From assembly GCA_017452505.1 (NCBI GenBank), contig JAFTMI010000045.1, positions 1 to 64,000 on the forward strand: a stretch of DNA of 64,000 nt, in the 5' to 3' direction. The notes under the pieces were generated by a model. The model was not told where the DNA came from. It ran no database searches and saw only the letters and a list, made by a program, of their open reading frames with translations. Shown piece by piece: positions 9,987 to 17,637 of the stretch. This DNA comes from Oscillospiraceae bacterium (GTDB taxonomy: Bacteria; Bacillota; Clostridia; Oscillospirales; Oscillospiraceae). Every line of letters begins with the position of its first letter. Positions within the stretch are counted from its first letter, which is position 1. The position numbers and the translations under genes are program-made.

Positions 9987-10340
9987 TTACAGTTCGATGC
10001 TCTCTTGACCCTCATCCATTGCCTTTTTGATCTTCAGCAGGTTCTCCTTGGCCTCTTCCTTGGTGGGATAACAGAAAGAATCCCAGGAGCTGTAGCCGGT
10101 TTGGATCATCAATCGCGTTCCATTCACACTGAGGCCACCGTAACAACTGATATACTTGGTTTTATCATTGCTCAGAACCATTGTGCGGGGCTTAGACTGC
10201 AGCAATTCCGCAAAGCACGCACGCAGCGCCTCCGGCAGTGCGCTTTCCAAAGCGCCGTACACAGCATCTTCTACAGCATCTGCCACTTCGCAGGATACTT
10301 CGTCCGCAATTTCACTTATGTCAAAAGTCTTTTCATCCAT
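9987..10340 (-). CDS. Conserved-looking small protein of unknown function
   Basis: An acidic 117-residue protein that I do not recognise. The N-terminal half (DISEIADEVSCEVADAVED) is probably helical; the middle holds a strand-rich segment (TKYISCYGGLSVNGTRLMI), and the C-terminus is again charged and helical (KEEAKENLLKIKKAMDEG). No signal peptide or membrane segment is present. AAAAGGAG stands 8 bases before the ATG, so it is very likely translated. It lies between the GntR regulator and glmS, on the same strand, so a link to the citramalate lyase/glutamate mutase pathway is possible but only from position. Confidence 0.7.
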   Translation of the reverse strand: MDEKTFDISEIADEVSCEVADAVEDAVYGALESALPEALRACFAELLQSKPRTMVLSNDKTKYISCYGGLSVNGTRLMIQTGYSSWDSFCYPTKEEAKENLLKIKKAMDEGQESIEL

Positions 10341-10377
10341 TTGTAATTCTCCTTTTGTTTATTAAAACAAGCCCCCA

Positions 10378-10419
10378 TTGAGATTCCAAGCCGGTGCGCA
10401 CACCGGCTCGGAATCTCAA
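10378..10419. other. Strong stem-loop between GntR gene and small gene
   Basis: A 19-bp stem with one mismatch around a CGCA loop (10378-10396 with 10401-10419). No T run follows on either strand, so it is not a standard terminator; it may process or stabilise the mRNA, or reduce read-through from the citDEF-GntR part into the downstream genes. Confidence 0.55.
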
Positions 10420-10430
10420 CCATGGAAGCC

Positions 10431-11405
10431 TCAAATACTTTTTGCATCCAGCAGGCGTTTGATCTTGGATTCCAGGTACAAAACAGAGCCTTCGTCCATT
10501 TTATAATAGCAATCGATGACTCTGCCGCCGAAATTCTGTATCAGTTCCGTCGCGCCGGCGCTGAAATACTTTTCATAGAATTTTGGCACCAGCACCACAG
10601 TCTTATCCTTAAGATAGACTTCTAAATCCTCGGCCTCTGCAGTGGTGGGTTCATACACCTCCGCGTCCTCCACATAGCTCTTGCAGGTGTTGTACATCAG
10701 TTGAGCAAAACGGGAGCTACTACCAACGATACCCAGCTTCTCCCCTGCCTGCAGCTTCAGAATCCGTGCCAGGGAGTGCGCCGAGGGCCGCAAAGCCGTC
10801 CGGGCCAGGGGCACTTTATCCGGCAGGATCTCCGCCAGATAATCTCCGTGTTGGGAAGTGGTGACCACCAAATCAAAGTCTTCGCTAAGCTGGTAGGGAT
10901 ACCGCTCAACATTTTCAAGCAGGAATGCCTGCAGGTCTACACCGCTTATATGGCGCAGCTGCTCGGACATATGGGACAGGCACTCAGAATTGCATTCCAC
11001 CACAGCCACCTTCACAAAGGCCTCCTGTTCCGCCCGCTGGCGCAGCTTCAGATCCAGGAAAATATTGATCTCCATAGGAGAAAAGCCCATTTCCTCCAAG
11101 TGGTTGAGCATATCGTCGATAGCAGCCATAGCCTGTTCCTTCCGGCTGCTGGAATTAGCAGGCTGGTAACGTACAAATGTGCCCCTTCCTTGCGCCTTTT
11201 CCACCAGGCCCCCAAGCTCCAGCTCGTCATAGGCCCGCTTGATGGTGCCCCGGGCAATGCCCAGGCGCTCCGTCATTTCCTGCACAGTGGGCAATTGCTG
11301 TCCGGCAGGGAGCGTTCCGTTTTTGATAGCAGCCCGGATGCTGTCCACCAATTGCTGGTAGATAGGAACATCCAATTCCGGGTTAATCTTATAAACAGAA
11401 TCCAT
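10431..11405 (-). CDS. GntR-family transcriptional regulator
   Basis: A 324-residue regulator. Residues about 10-80 form a GntR-type winged helix: PIYQQLVDSIRAAI, LPTVQEMTERLGIARGTIKRAY and the wing GLVEKAQGRGTFV. The remaining 240 residues are a ligand-binding part that contains IVGSSSRFAQL and looks unlike the common FadR or HutC effector domains, so the effector is unknown. It starts 5 bp after the citF stop and belongs to the citDEF operon. Probable targets are the palindromes at 9930-9951, 13989-14001 and 14078-14094; an effector from the pathway (glutamate, mesaconate, citramalate) is inference. Confidence 0.85.
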   Translation of the reverse strand: MDSVYKINPELDVPIYQQLVDSIRAAIKNGTLPAGQQLPTVQEMTERLGIARGTIKRAYDELELGGLVEKAQGRGTFVRYQPANSSSRKEQAMAAIDDMLNHLEEMGFSPMEINIFLDLKLRQRAEQEAFVKVAVVECNSECLSHMSEQLRHISGVDLQAFLLENVERYPYQLSEDFDLVVTTSQHGDYLAEILPDKVPLARTALRPSAHSLARILKLQAGEKLGIVGSSSRFAQLMYNTCKSYVEDAEVYEPTTAEAEDLEVYLKDKTVVLVPKFYEKYFSAGATELIQNFGGRVIDCYYKMDEGSVLYLESKIKRLLDAKSI

Positions 11406-11409
11406 AAGT

Positions 11410-12822
11410 TCAATCCTTTACAGGTACATTATAAATAACATCTTGCAGATCGCCCTCCCGGCCGATGACATTTGCCACCACCCGATCGCCCTTGGGGAGC
11501 TTTGCAGGCTTGCCGGTGATCCGCTCTGCCTTTTCTTTCAGTTCGTGGATATCCACCACAGGCAGGCCGGCATCTACCAAGCGCTGCTTCAGCTCTGCCT
11601 GGCGGGGATTGACGGCAATACCGCCCTGGGTCACCAGCACATCAATGCTCTCACCGGGGGTAGAGATGCAGGTAACGCGGTCAGTGACGATGGGAAGTCT
11701 TGCCCGGAACATAGGCGCAATGATCATAGACAGCTTTGCGCCGGCTGCGGTATCGCTGTGGCCGCCGGAGCCGCCCATAATGTAGCCATTGGAGTCGGTG
11801 TGGACATTGACATTGAAATCGGTATCAATTTCCGTTGCGCCCAAAATAACCACATCCAGATTGTCCACCACTGCGCTGCGGTTTCCGGGGGCGGCATAGT
11901 GCATGGCGGTGATCTCCTGGTGGCGGGGATCGTTACGGATGGACTCTACAGCCTTCAAGTCAAAACACTGGACATCCAGCAGATTCCGAAAACAGCCTGC
12001 CTGGAGCATATCTACCAGGTAACCGGTGATACCGCCCAAGCCAAAGCTGCCCTGGATCTTCTTTTCCAGCATAATATCCTTTAAGTACTTAGCAGCAGCC
12101 AAAGATGCGCCGCCGGCACCGGTCTGGAAGGAAAAACCGTCCTTCAAAAGGCCGGAGTTCTCAATGACCTTGGCTGCGTGGGATGCCATTACCAAGCCCA
12201 CCGGATCACGGGTAATTTGGGTCGTGCCGGACACGATACCCTTGGGATCGCCGATGGCATCCACTGCCACCACATAGTCTACATAGCTTTCAGAGATCGA
12301 CCAATTCTGCAGAGGATAATCCATCAGCTGATCGGTGATAACAACTACCTTTTTGGCATACATCGCATCGGCAAAGGCATAGCCCAAGCTGCCGCAGGCA
12401 GACTTGCCGTACTTACCGGTGCAGTTGCCCATCTTGTCCGCTGCTGGGGCAGCGATAAAGGCCACATCAATGGGGGTTCTTCCCAATGCAATATCTCTGG
12501 GGCGACCACCGTGAGTACGGAACTCCACCGGTTTTTCCATAACGCCCTGGGAGATAGCCCGGCCGATACCGGCGCTGATATAGTCAGCGGACAAACCGGT
12601 GACTACCTTATTTTGAATATGGGTAAGCAAGGGTCTGTGGACATCAAACAAAGAGCTGGCATTGACCGTCAGATCTTTAATGCCCGCATTGGCAATTTCC
12701 TCCATTACCATATTCAGCACAAAGTCACCGTTACGCAGGTGATGGTGGAAAGAAACGGTCATACCGTCTTTTAAGCCGGAGAGAGCAACCGCCTCCCGGA
12801 TAGAATTTACAAGCTTACTCAT
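11410..12822 (-). CDS. citF: Citrate/citramalate lyase alpha subunit (acyl-ACP:substrate transferase)
   Basis: A 470-residue CitF family protein, a CoA-transferase-like subunit that exchanges acetyl on the acyl carrier CitD for the substrate. The family core is clear: FHHHLRNGDFVLNMVMEEI near residue 25, GGRPRDIALGRTPIDVAFIAAP near residue 105, GSGGHSDTAAGAKLSMIIAP near residue 355. It is somewhat shorter than many citrate lyase alpha subunits (about 500). The ATG overlaps the citE stop (ATGA). Since glutamate mutase and methylaspartase follow in the same direction, the substrate is more likely (S)-citramalate than citrate, as in C. tetanomorphum; sequence alone does not settle this. Confidence 0.9.
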   Translation of the reverse strand: MSKLVNSIREAVALSGLKDGMTVSFHHHLRNGDFVLNMVMEEIANAGIKDLTVNASSLFDVHRPLLTHIQNKVVTGLSADYISAGIGRAISQGVMEKPVEFRTHGGRPRDIALGRTPIDVAFIAAPAADKMGNCTGKYGKSACGSLGYAFADAMYAKKVVVITDQLMDYPLQNWSISESYVDYVVAVDAIGDPKGIVSGTTQITRDPVGLVMASHAAKVIENSGLLKDGFSFQTGAGGASLAAAKYLKDIMLEKKIQGSFGLGGITGYLVDMLQAGCFRNLLDVQCFDLKAVESIRNDPRHQEITAMHYAAPGNRSAVVDNLDVVILGATEIDTDFNVNVHTDSNGYIMGGSGGHSDTAAGAKLSMIIAPMFRARLPIVTDRVTCISTPGESIDVLVTQGGIAVNPRQAELKQRLVDAGLPVVDIHELKEKAERITGKPAKLPKGDRVVANVIGREGDLQDVIYNVPVKD

Positions 12823-13700
12823 TCTGCTTCCCTCCTGTCAAGGCCAAGCTGCTCAGCCATTTCGATGGTGCGCTGGGCACGGGCCACGATGGGTGCGTCG
12901 ATCATCTTGCCACGCAGGGCGATAGCGCCCTTGCCCTGGGCCTTAGCCATAGCGATGGCTTCCAGCACCTCGTAGGCATAGTCGATCTCTGCCAAAGTGG
13001 GGCTGAAGGTCTGGTTGATGGCCTCCAAGTGGCGGGGAGAAATGGCCGCTTTACCGGTAAAGCCCAGCGCTTTCGCAAGCTCAGCATCCGTCCAGATACC
13101 CTCGTCATCGTTAACATCCGTAAACGGTGTGTCATAAACTTCCACATCCGCAGCCCGGGCAGCAACCACCAAGCGGGTACGGGCATACTCGATCTCCCGG
13201 CCCTCCTTGGTACGCTTGCAGCGCAGGTCGGCGGTCAGGTCCTCTGCACCTAAGAACAGAGCGTGGATCCGCTTACAGGAAGAGGCAATTGCATAGGCAT
13301 TCTCAACACCCAATGCGGTTTCGATGAGGGGCATCAAGCCCACGGAATTTGCAGGCAGGCCCAGTTTTTCTTCCAGTTCGGTTATGTAGGCATCTGCTGT
13401 GAGGGCATCCTGGGCAGTGCCGGTCTTGGGCAGGAGGATAAGCTCCGGTTTTTCCGGCAGAATGGCATCCAGGTCAGCCTTCCAATACGCAGTGTCTGTA
13501 GAATTGATGCGGACGATCCGCTGACAGCCGGTAAAGTCCATATAGCGCAGGGTATTGCGCACCAGCACCCGGGCTGCATCCTTCTCAGCAGGAGAAACAG
13601 CATCCTCCAAATCGAAGATCACGGCATCAGCGCCTAAAACGCTGCCATTGATGAGCATATTGGGGTTATTACCCGGCAAAAACAGCATAGAGCGAATCAT
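12819..13700 (-). CDS. citE: Citrate/citramalate lyase beta subunit (acyl-ACP lyase)
   Basis: A 293-residue HpcH/HpaI aldolase-type protein of the CitE family, which cleaves the citryl- or citramalyl-ACP into acetyl-ACP and oxaloacetate or pyruvate. N-terminal RSMLFLPGNNPNML, FDLEDAVSPAEKD around residue 45, LPLIETALGVENA near residue 135 and LGAEDLTADL near residue 160 supply the expected Mg-binding acids. I use the ATG at 13700, which overlaps the citD stop as ATGA; a longer frame to 13757 would add residues without family similarity. Translationally coupled to citD and citF. Confidence 0.93.
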   Translation of the reverse strand: MIRSMLFLPGNNPNMLINGSVLGADAVIFDLEDAVSPAEKDAARVLVRNTLRYMDFTGCQRIVRINSTDTAYWKADLDAILPEKPELILLPKTGTAQDALTADAYITELEEKLGLPANSVGLMPLIETALGVENAYAIASSCKRIHALFLGAEDLTADLRCKRTKEGREIEYARTRLVVAARAADVEVYDTPFTDVNDDEGIWTDAELAKALGFTGKAAISPRHLEAINQTFSPTLAEIDYAYEVLEAIAMAKAQGKGAIALRGKMIDAPIVARAQRTIEMAEQLGLDRREAE

Positions 13701-13969
13701 TGGGCATCCCCCTTTCCCCGGAGAACCGCAGTCTCCACTCTGGCACGGATGACACACTCCAACGCGCCCCGGTCAACCACACGGACATTGGCATTTTTTA
13801 CGTCCAATTCCTCCAGGACGTTCCGCACAGCCTTTTCGATAGCCTCGCCAAACTGGCCCATAACCACCGATTCCAGCTGCAGCTTGATGCCGTCAGTGCC
13901 CGGCTCGATCTCTACATAGGCATCGCTGGACTCCATGGTTCCGGCAGATGCACGCAGTTTCATTTCCAT
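13697..13969 (-). CDS. citD: Citrate/citramalate lyase acyl carrier protein (gamma subunit)
   Basis: A 90-residue CitD protein. Ser14 within GTMESSD is the expected attachment site of the phosphoribosyl-dephospho-CoA prosthetic group, matching Ser14 of the Klebsiella protein. The C-terminal half carries DRGALECVIRARVETAV, typical for the family. It is the first gene of the operon, behind AAAGGAAG and a promoter at 14012-14040. The prosthetic group would be made and attached by the CitX-CitG fusion of the divergent operon and acetylated by CitC. Confidence 0.95.
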   Translation of the reverse strand: MEMKLRASAGTMESSDAYVEIEPGTDGIKLQLESVVMGQFGEAIEKAVRNVLEELDVKNANVRVVDRGALECVIRARVETAVLRGKGDAQ

Positions 13970-14011
13970 ATCTGACTCTTCCTTTCAATGTTATAGTAAC
14001 AATTCCCGGAT

Positions 14012-14040
14012 ATTATATAACACAATCACAATAATTGCAA
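14012..14040 (-). promoter_or_regulatory. citDEF promoter, with palindrome just downstream
   Basis: On the minus strand TTGCAA (14040-14035) and TATAAT (14017-14012) are spaced by 17 bases. Just downstream, near the expected start of transcription, TGTTATAGTAACA (13989-14001) is a perfect 5+3+5 palindrome suited to repressor binding. Confidence 0.75.
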
Positions 14041-14056
14041 TTCTTTTCTTTTTTGT

Positions 14057-14094
14057 TTGCATATTTCCTTTCTTGTTGTATAATGGTTTTATAC
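14057..14094 (+). promoter_or_regulatory. citC operon promoter with palindromic operator
   Basis: TTGCAT (14057-14062) and TATAAT (14079-14084) are spaced by 16 bases. GTATAA-N5-TTATAC (14078-14094) overlaps the -10 and expected start site. The promoter is back-to-back with that of citDEF, only about 20 bp apart, so both can be controlled together. Confidence 0.75.
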
Positions 14095-14095
14095 A

Positions 14096-14371
14096 CAGCC
14101 TGACCAACATAATCCAAACCCGTTCCTGCGCTGCGGGGCAGTCCCAATGCCTCGTTACCGCTTCTTGAAGGGCACAAAGCCCATCTGCGAAGCGGTGCCT
14201 TGCCTTAGAACCGCCCCGTAGCTCAGGAATCTGCGACCTAAGGGGGGGATGGATGAATGGATCAGGCAAAGCATATGAAGCCGATGGGCTGGCGCCCATC
14301 AATGAAATATAATGACGCCTGAGCCAATCAGATGCACCCTTAGGCGGGTTCGGATTATATTGGGCAGGCTG
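14096..14371 (+). ncRNA. Candidate structured leader RNA of the citC operon
   Basis: The 14123-14390 leader has no convincing gene, but 14096-14122 pairs with 14345-14371 (24 of 27 positions complementary), closing a 276-nt domain. Inside are a 7-bp hairpin at 14283-14300 (GATGGGC/GCCCATC), a 6-bp helix 14262-14267 with 14317-14322, and CCTTAG (14203) with CTAAGG (14238). The promoter just before it means that transcription would begin near the first pairing base. No motif of SRP RNA, RNase P, tmRNA, T-box or cobalamin riboswitch is seen. It could be a cis-regulatory RNA or, alternatively, a mobile palindromic element. Confidence 0.45.
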
Positions 14372-14390
14372 CAGAAAGGGGCGCAAGGCT

Positions 14391-15413
14391 ATGGATATTG
14401 AGATCCTCACCTCCCTGCGGGGCAGGAAGTTAACAGCGTGGGAGCATCTGCTGGAGAATACCGGCCTTGTACCGGAGGAAATGCCGGAGCAGATCGTGCT
14501 TTTATGGGAAGGCGACGATCTTGCCGCCACCGGCAGCCGTCAAGGCAACATCTTAAAATATTTGGCTGTTGACCCGGCACACCAGGGCGAAGGCCTGCTT
14601 GCTACTCTGCTCACCGCTTTGCGGCAGGAGGCATTCCAAAAGGGCCATCGGCATTTGTTCCTCTACACCAAGCCCTCCAACGAGTACCTGTTTTTGGATT
14701 TGATGTTCTATCCTGTGGCCGCCACGGACAAGGTGCTTTTGATGGAGGATAAGCCCAACGGGGTGAAAAGTTTCTTAAAAACGCTGCCTGTTGAACCCGG
14801 GGGCGGCACGGTAGGCGCTGCGGTTATGAACTGCGATCCCTTTACCTTGGGCCACCGTTATTTGGTGGAACGCGCCGCCAGGGAATGTGATCATTTCTAT
14901 GTGTTCGTCCTTTCCGAAGACCAAGGCCATTTTTCCGCTGCCGATCGGTTGGCTATGGTAAAAGCCGGTACGGCAGACCTTAAGAATGTGACGGTACTGC
15001 CCACCGGACCGTACCTCATTTCCGCCGCCACCTTCCCCACCTATTTCCTCAAGGACCGGGACGGGGCGGAACAGGTGCAGTGTCTTTTGGATATTGCTGT
15101 TTTCTGCAAATACTTTGCACCCCATTTTGGCATCACGCGCCGCTATGTAGGCACAGAGCCCCTCTCCCCCATGACCAATAAATATAATGCAGCGCTGAAA
15201 GCAAATCTGCCTGCCAGGGGCATTGCAGTCCGGGAACTTCCCCGTTTCGAAAAGGCCGGCACGCCCGTCAGCGCCAGCGCTGTACGAAAAGCTTTGACCG
15301 AGGGAGATTGGGATACCCTTCGCTCCCTCGTTCCCCCCACCACTTTTGAACACTTACAAAAAACAAGCAAGGAGGACGCATTATGCAAGACCGCCAAGAC
15401 AGCCACATCTTAA
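14391..15413 (+). CDS. citC: [Citrate (pro-3S)-lyase] ligase, acetylating the lyase ACP
   Basis: A 340-residue CitC protein that acetylates the prosthetic group of CitD with acetate and ATP, converting the lyase to its active form. Residues about 20-115 form a GNAT-like domain (LAVDPAHQGEGLLATLL). From about residue 140 follows a nucleotidyltransferase domain: VGAAVMNCDPFTLGHRYLVE with the HxGH-like GHRYL, and later GTEPLSPMTNKYN and VSASAVRKAL corresponding to the ISGT-type signature. No strong Shine-Dalgarno is apparent before the ATG (CGCAAGGCT), so translation may depend on the leader. The end overlaps the next gene by 31 bp. Confidence 0.93.
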   Translation: MDIEILTSLRGRKLTAWEHLLENTGLVPEEMPEQIVLLWEGDDLAATGSRQGNILKYLAVDPAHQGEGLLATLLTALRQEAFQKGHRHLFLYTKPSNEYLFLDLMFYPVAATDKVLLMEDKPNGVKSFLKTLPVEPGGGTVGAAVMNCDPFTLGHRYLVERAARECDHFYVFVLSEDQGHFSAADRLAMVKAGTADLKNVTVLPTGPYLISAATFPTYFLKDRDGAEQVQCLLDIAVFCKYFAPHFGITRRYVGTEPLSPMTNKYNAALKANLPARGIAVRELPRFEKAGTPVSASAVRKALTEGDWDTLRSLVPPTTFEHLQKTSKEDALCKTAKTATS

Positions 15414-16324
15414 GCAGCTATTTCGCCCCCAGAGGTCACAACCGTATGTATGCTTTGGGTATGCAGCTGGCGCAGCTATACCTATCCCCTTTTGATAAGC
15501 TCATCGGCATCATCGGTGAGGCCGGTTCCGGCAAGAGCGCCTTAATTCGGGGTATGTTCCCCGGTCTGGAACTGACCAACGATGATGACGGTGTATATGT
15601 CCGTCCTCTGCCCCTGTTGGAGCAGGATTCCGGCTTCAGCTTCTTTACGCCCCATACCTATCACTTAGATATTCGTTTTGAAAACGGTTTTACCCAAATG
15701 AGCATCTTAGCCGATGCCATCATTGAAGCCCTGCAAAACGGCAAACGGGTGATCGTGGAGCATTTCGATTTGGTCTATCCCCTGCTGGGCTTCAACGCCA
15801 ATCTGCTGATCGGTGTGGGTGAGCAGGTTTTGATCGCCCGGCCCACCATTTTCGGCCCGGAGCCCCAGGAGATCCGGGATTCCGTATACAAATCCCTGTC
15901 CTACCGACTGATGGCCCACACCGCCGAGGATCTGTGCGAGCTCTGTATGCCTGCCGAGGAGTTGGCCCGCTGCGGCCACGACGATGTGCGCCACGGCTTT
16001 GTCATTACCTTCCCCGATCACGCGCCCAATTTTGATATTCAGGAATTGGAGCAGAAGGTCAATGCGCTTATCAAGGAAGACCTTCCCATCACCTATCTGG
16101 ACAACAACCACGTTTCCATCGGTGATCAATCGCACTTCTGTACCGGACCCCGTATCCATGTACGCCGGACAAGCGACATTCAGGACTTCCACCTGCTGCA
16201 CCACTTCATCTATGACCGTTTCGCCAAGCAATATCTGCTGGTTGGCTGTGTGGGAGAAGCCGCTTTGGACAACCTGGCCAAGCTGGATGCCCAGCAGGAA
16301 AAGCAGTCCGATCTGATCCTATGA
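15383..16324 (+). CDS. P-loop protein with alanyl-tRNA synthetase second-additional-domain-like C-terminus
   Basis: A 313-residue cytosolic protein. Residues about 38-50 contain a Walker A loop (GIIGEAGSGKSALIRG). The C-terminal part, roughly residues 215-300, resembles the second additional domain of alanyl/threonyl-tRNA synthetases: DNNHVSIGDQSHFCTGPRIHV followed by RTSDIQDFHLL, recalling the His and Cys zinc ligands of the editing site. Similar proteins are annotated in clostridia by this domain but have no known function that I can recall. AAGGAG precedes the ATG; its ends overlap citC and citXG, so it is made together with the lyase maturation enzymes. A role in handling the lyase prosthetic group or its nucleotide precursor is speculation. 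Confidence 0.75.
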   Translation: MQDRQDSHILSSYFAPRGHNRMYALGMQLAQLYLSPFDKLIGIIGEAGSGKSALIRGMFPGLELTNDDDGVYVRPLPLLEQDSGFSFFTPHTYHLDIRFENGFTQMSILADAIIEALQNGKRVIVEHFDLVYPLLGFNANLLIGVGEQVLIARPTIFGPEPQEIRDSVYKSLSYRLMAHTAEDLCELCMPAEELARCGHDDVRHGFVITFPDHAPNFDIQELEQKVNALIKEDLPITYLDNNHVSIGDQSHFCTGPRIHVRRTSDIQDFHLLHHFIYDRFAKQYLLVGCVGEAALDNLAKLDAQQEKQSDLIL

Positions 16325-17637
16325 CAGAAGTAACGCTTCAGGACATCCTGCTGGCCCGGGAACAGCGGGTCACCAAGCAAAAAGAACTATTAAAAAAACA
16401 TAACTGCCCCTTGGTTTCGTTCACCATGAACATAGCCGGGCCTGTGAAGACCTCCCCTCTCATTGAACGGGGATTCCGGGAAGGCATAAAAAAGCTGGAA
16501 TCTCTCGGCTCTGCCATTTTGGCAAAGGAGATCACCTGCGAGGACACCGGGTGCGAGGGTTTTTTCGCCGTGAATGTGGATGCCCACATTCTCAAAACCA
16601 TTTGCACAGAATTTGAAGAAGCCACTCCCTTGGGACGGCTCTTTGATATGGATGTATTGGATGCCGATGGCAACAAGCTGGACAGAGAATGTCAGCGGAG
16701 CTGTATTGTCTGCGGTGCACCCGGTCGGGGCTGCGCTGCCGGACGGGTGCATTCCGTGTCTGAATTGCAAGCTGCTACCGATCGGATCTTGCGGGAGCAT
16801 TTCCGTTTGGCTGACCGGGAACGGATTGCCGACTTGGCTGTACTAAGCCTGTTGGAAGAGGTATGTATCACCCCCAAACCGGGGCTTGTAGACAGGCGGA
16901 ATACCGGCAGCCACACCGATATGGATTTGGATACTTTTTATGCCAGTGCCAACACTCTGTGGCCTTATTTCAAAGTCTGTGTTGCCATTGGCCAGGACAC
17001 CGCCACCCAGCCCCCGGAAGAAACCTTCCATTTGTTACGGCAGGCCGGTTTGGACGCCGAAAAAGCCATGTATGCGGCAACCAACGGGGTAAACACCCAC
17101 AAAGGTGCTATCTTCACCTTGGGCATTTTGTGCGGCAGTGTGGGCAGACTTTGGGCAGCAGAGTTGCCTGCGCCCTCTCTTCCACTATTATTAAAGGAAT
17201 GCGCCGCTGTGGGGCAGGCCGCTATAGAGGATTTCTCCAAGACGGACGGCTCTACGGCAGGACAGAAATTATATTTACAAAAAGGCTTGCGGGGCATTCG
17301 CGGCGAAGTGGCCGAAGGATTACCTGCGGTTATAAACATCGCATTGCCCGCTTTGGAAGAAGGCCTTGCCAAAGGAATGTCTTTCAACGACGCCGCCGCC
17401 TGCGCCTTAGTAGGGCTGATTGCCCAGGTGGAAGACAGCAATCTCTATCACCGGGGCGGTGACGAAGGCGCAACCTTTGCCAAGGAATATGCAAAGAATT
17501 TGGGTGCATTCCCAACCATATGGCAAATCGAGGCTATGGACGATACCTTTATCCGCAAAAAACTCTCCCCCGGCGGCTGCGCCGATCTGCTGGCTGCCAC
17601 CTTATTTCTACATAAATTACAAGGAGATATACTATGA
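16321..17637 (+). CDS. citXG: CitX-CitG fusion: prosthetic group synthesis and transfer for the lyase ACP
   Basis: A 438-residue fusion. Residues 1 to about 160 are CitX, the apo-CitD phosphoribosyl-dephospho-CoA transferase (CEDTGCEGFFAV, ECQRSCIVCGAPGRGCA). Residues about 165-438 are CitG, the triphosphoribosyl-dephospho-CoA synthase (TPKPGLVDRRNTGSHTDMD, NTHKGAIFTLG near 260, and SNLYHRGGDEG near 385). Together they make the prosthetic group from dephospho-CoA and ATP and load it on Ser14 of CitD. The ATG overlaps the preceding stop. Such fusions are known from some Gram-positive and enteric bacteria. Confidence 0.95.
   Translation: MTEVTLQDILLAREQRVTKQKELLKKHNCPLVSFTMNIAGPVKTSPLIERGFREGIKKLESLGSAILAKEITCEDTGCEGFFAVNVDAHILKTICTEFEEATPLGRLFDMDVLDADGNKLDRECQRSCIVCGAPGRGCAAGRVHSVSELQAATDRILREHFRLADRERIADLAVLSLLEEVCITPKPGLVDRRNTGSHTDMDLDTFYASANTLWPYFKVCVAIGQDTATQPPEETFHLLRQAGLDAEKAMYAATNGVNTHKGAIFTLGILCGSVGRLWAAELPAPSLPLLLKECAAVGQAAIEDFSKTDGSTAGQKLYLQKGLRGIRGEVAEGLPAVINIALPALEEGLAKGMSFNDAAACALVGLIAQVEDSNLYHRGGDEGATFAKEYAKNLGAFPTIWQIEAMDDTFIRKKLSPGGCADLLAATLFLHKLQGDIL

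Noticed and set aside
10378..10419. Stem-loop as terminator of the citDEF-GntR transcript
   Set aside because: No T run after the stem on either strand.
14096..14371. SRP RNA, tmRNA or RNase P RNA
   Set aside because: Length would allow a large SRP RNA, but the conserved GGAAGGAAGCAG loop and other signatures are absent.
13991..14530. Minus-strand frame of 179 codons across the citC leader
   Set aside because: It crosses both divergent promoters and the start of citC and has no ribosome site or family similarity.
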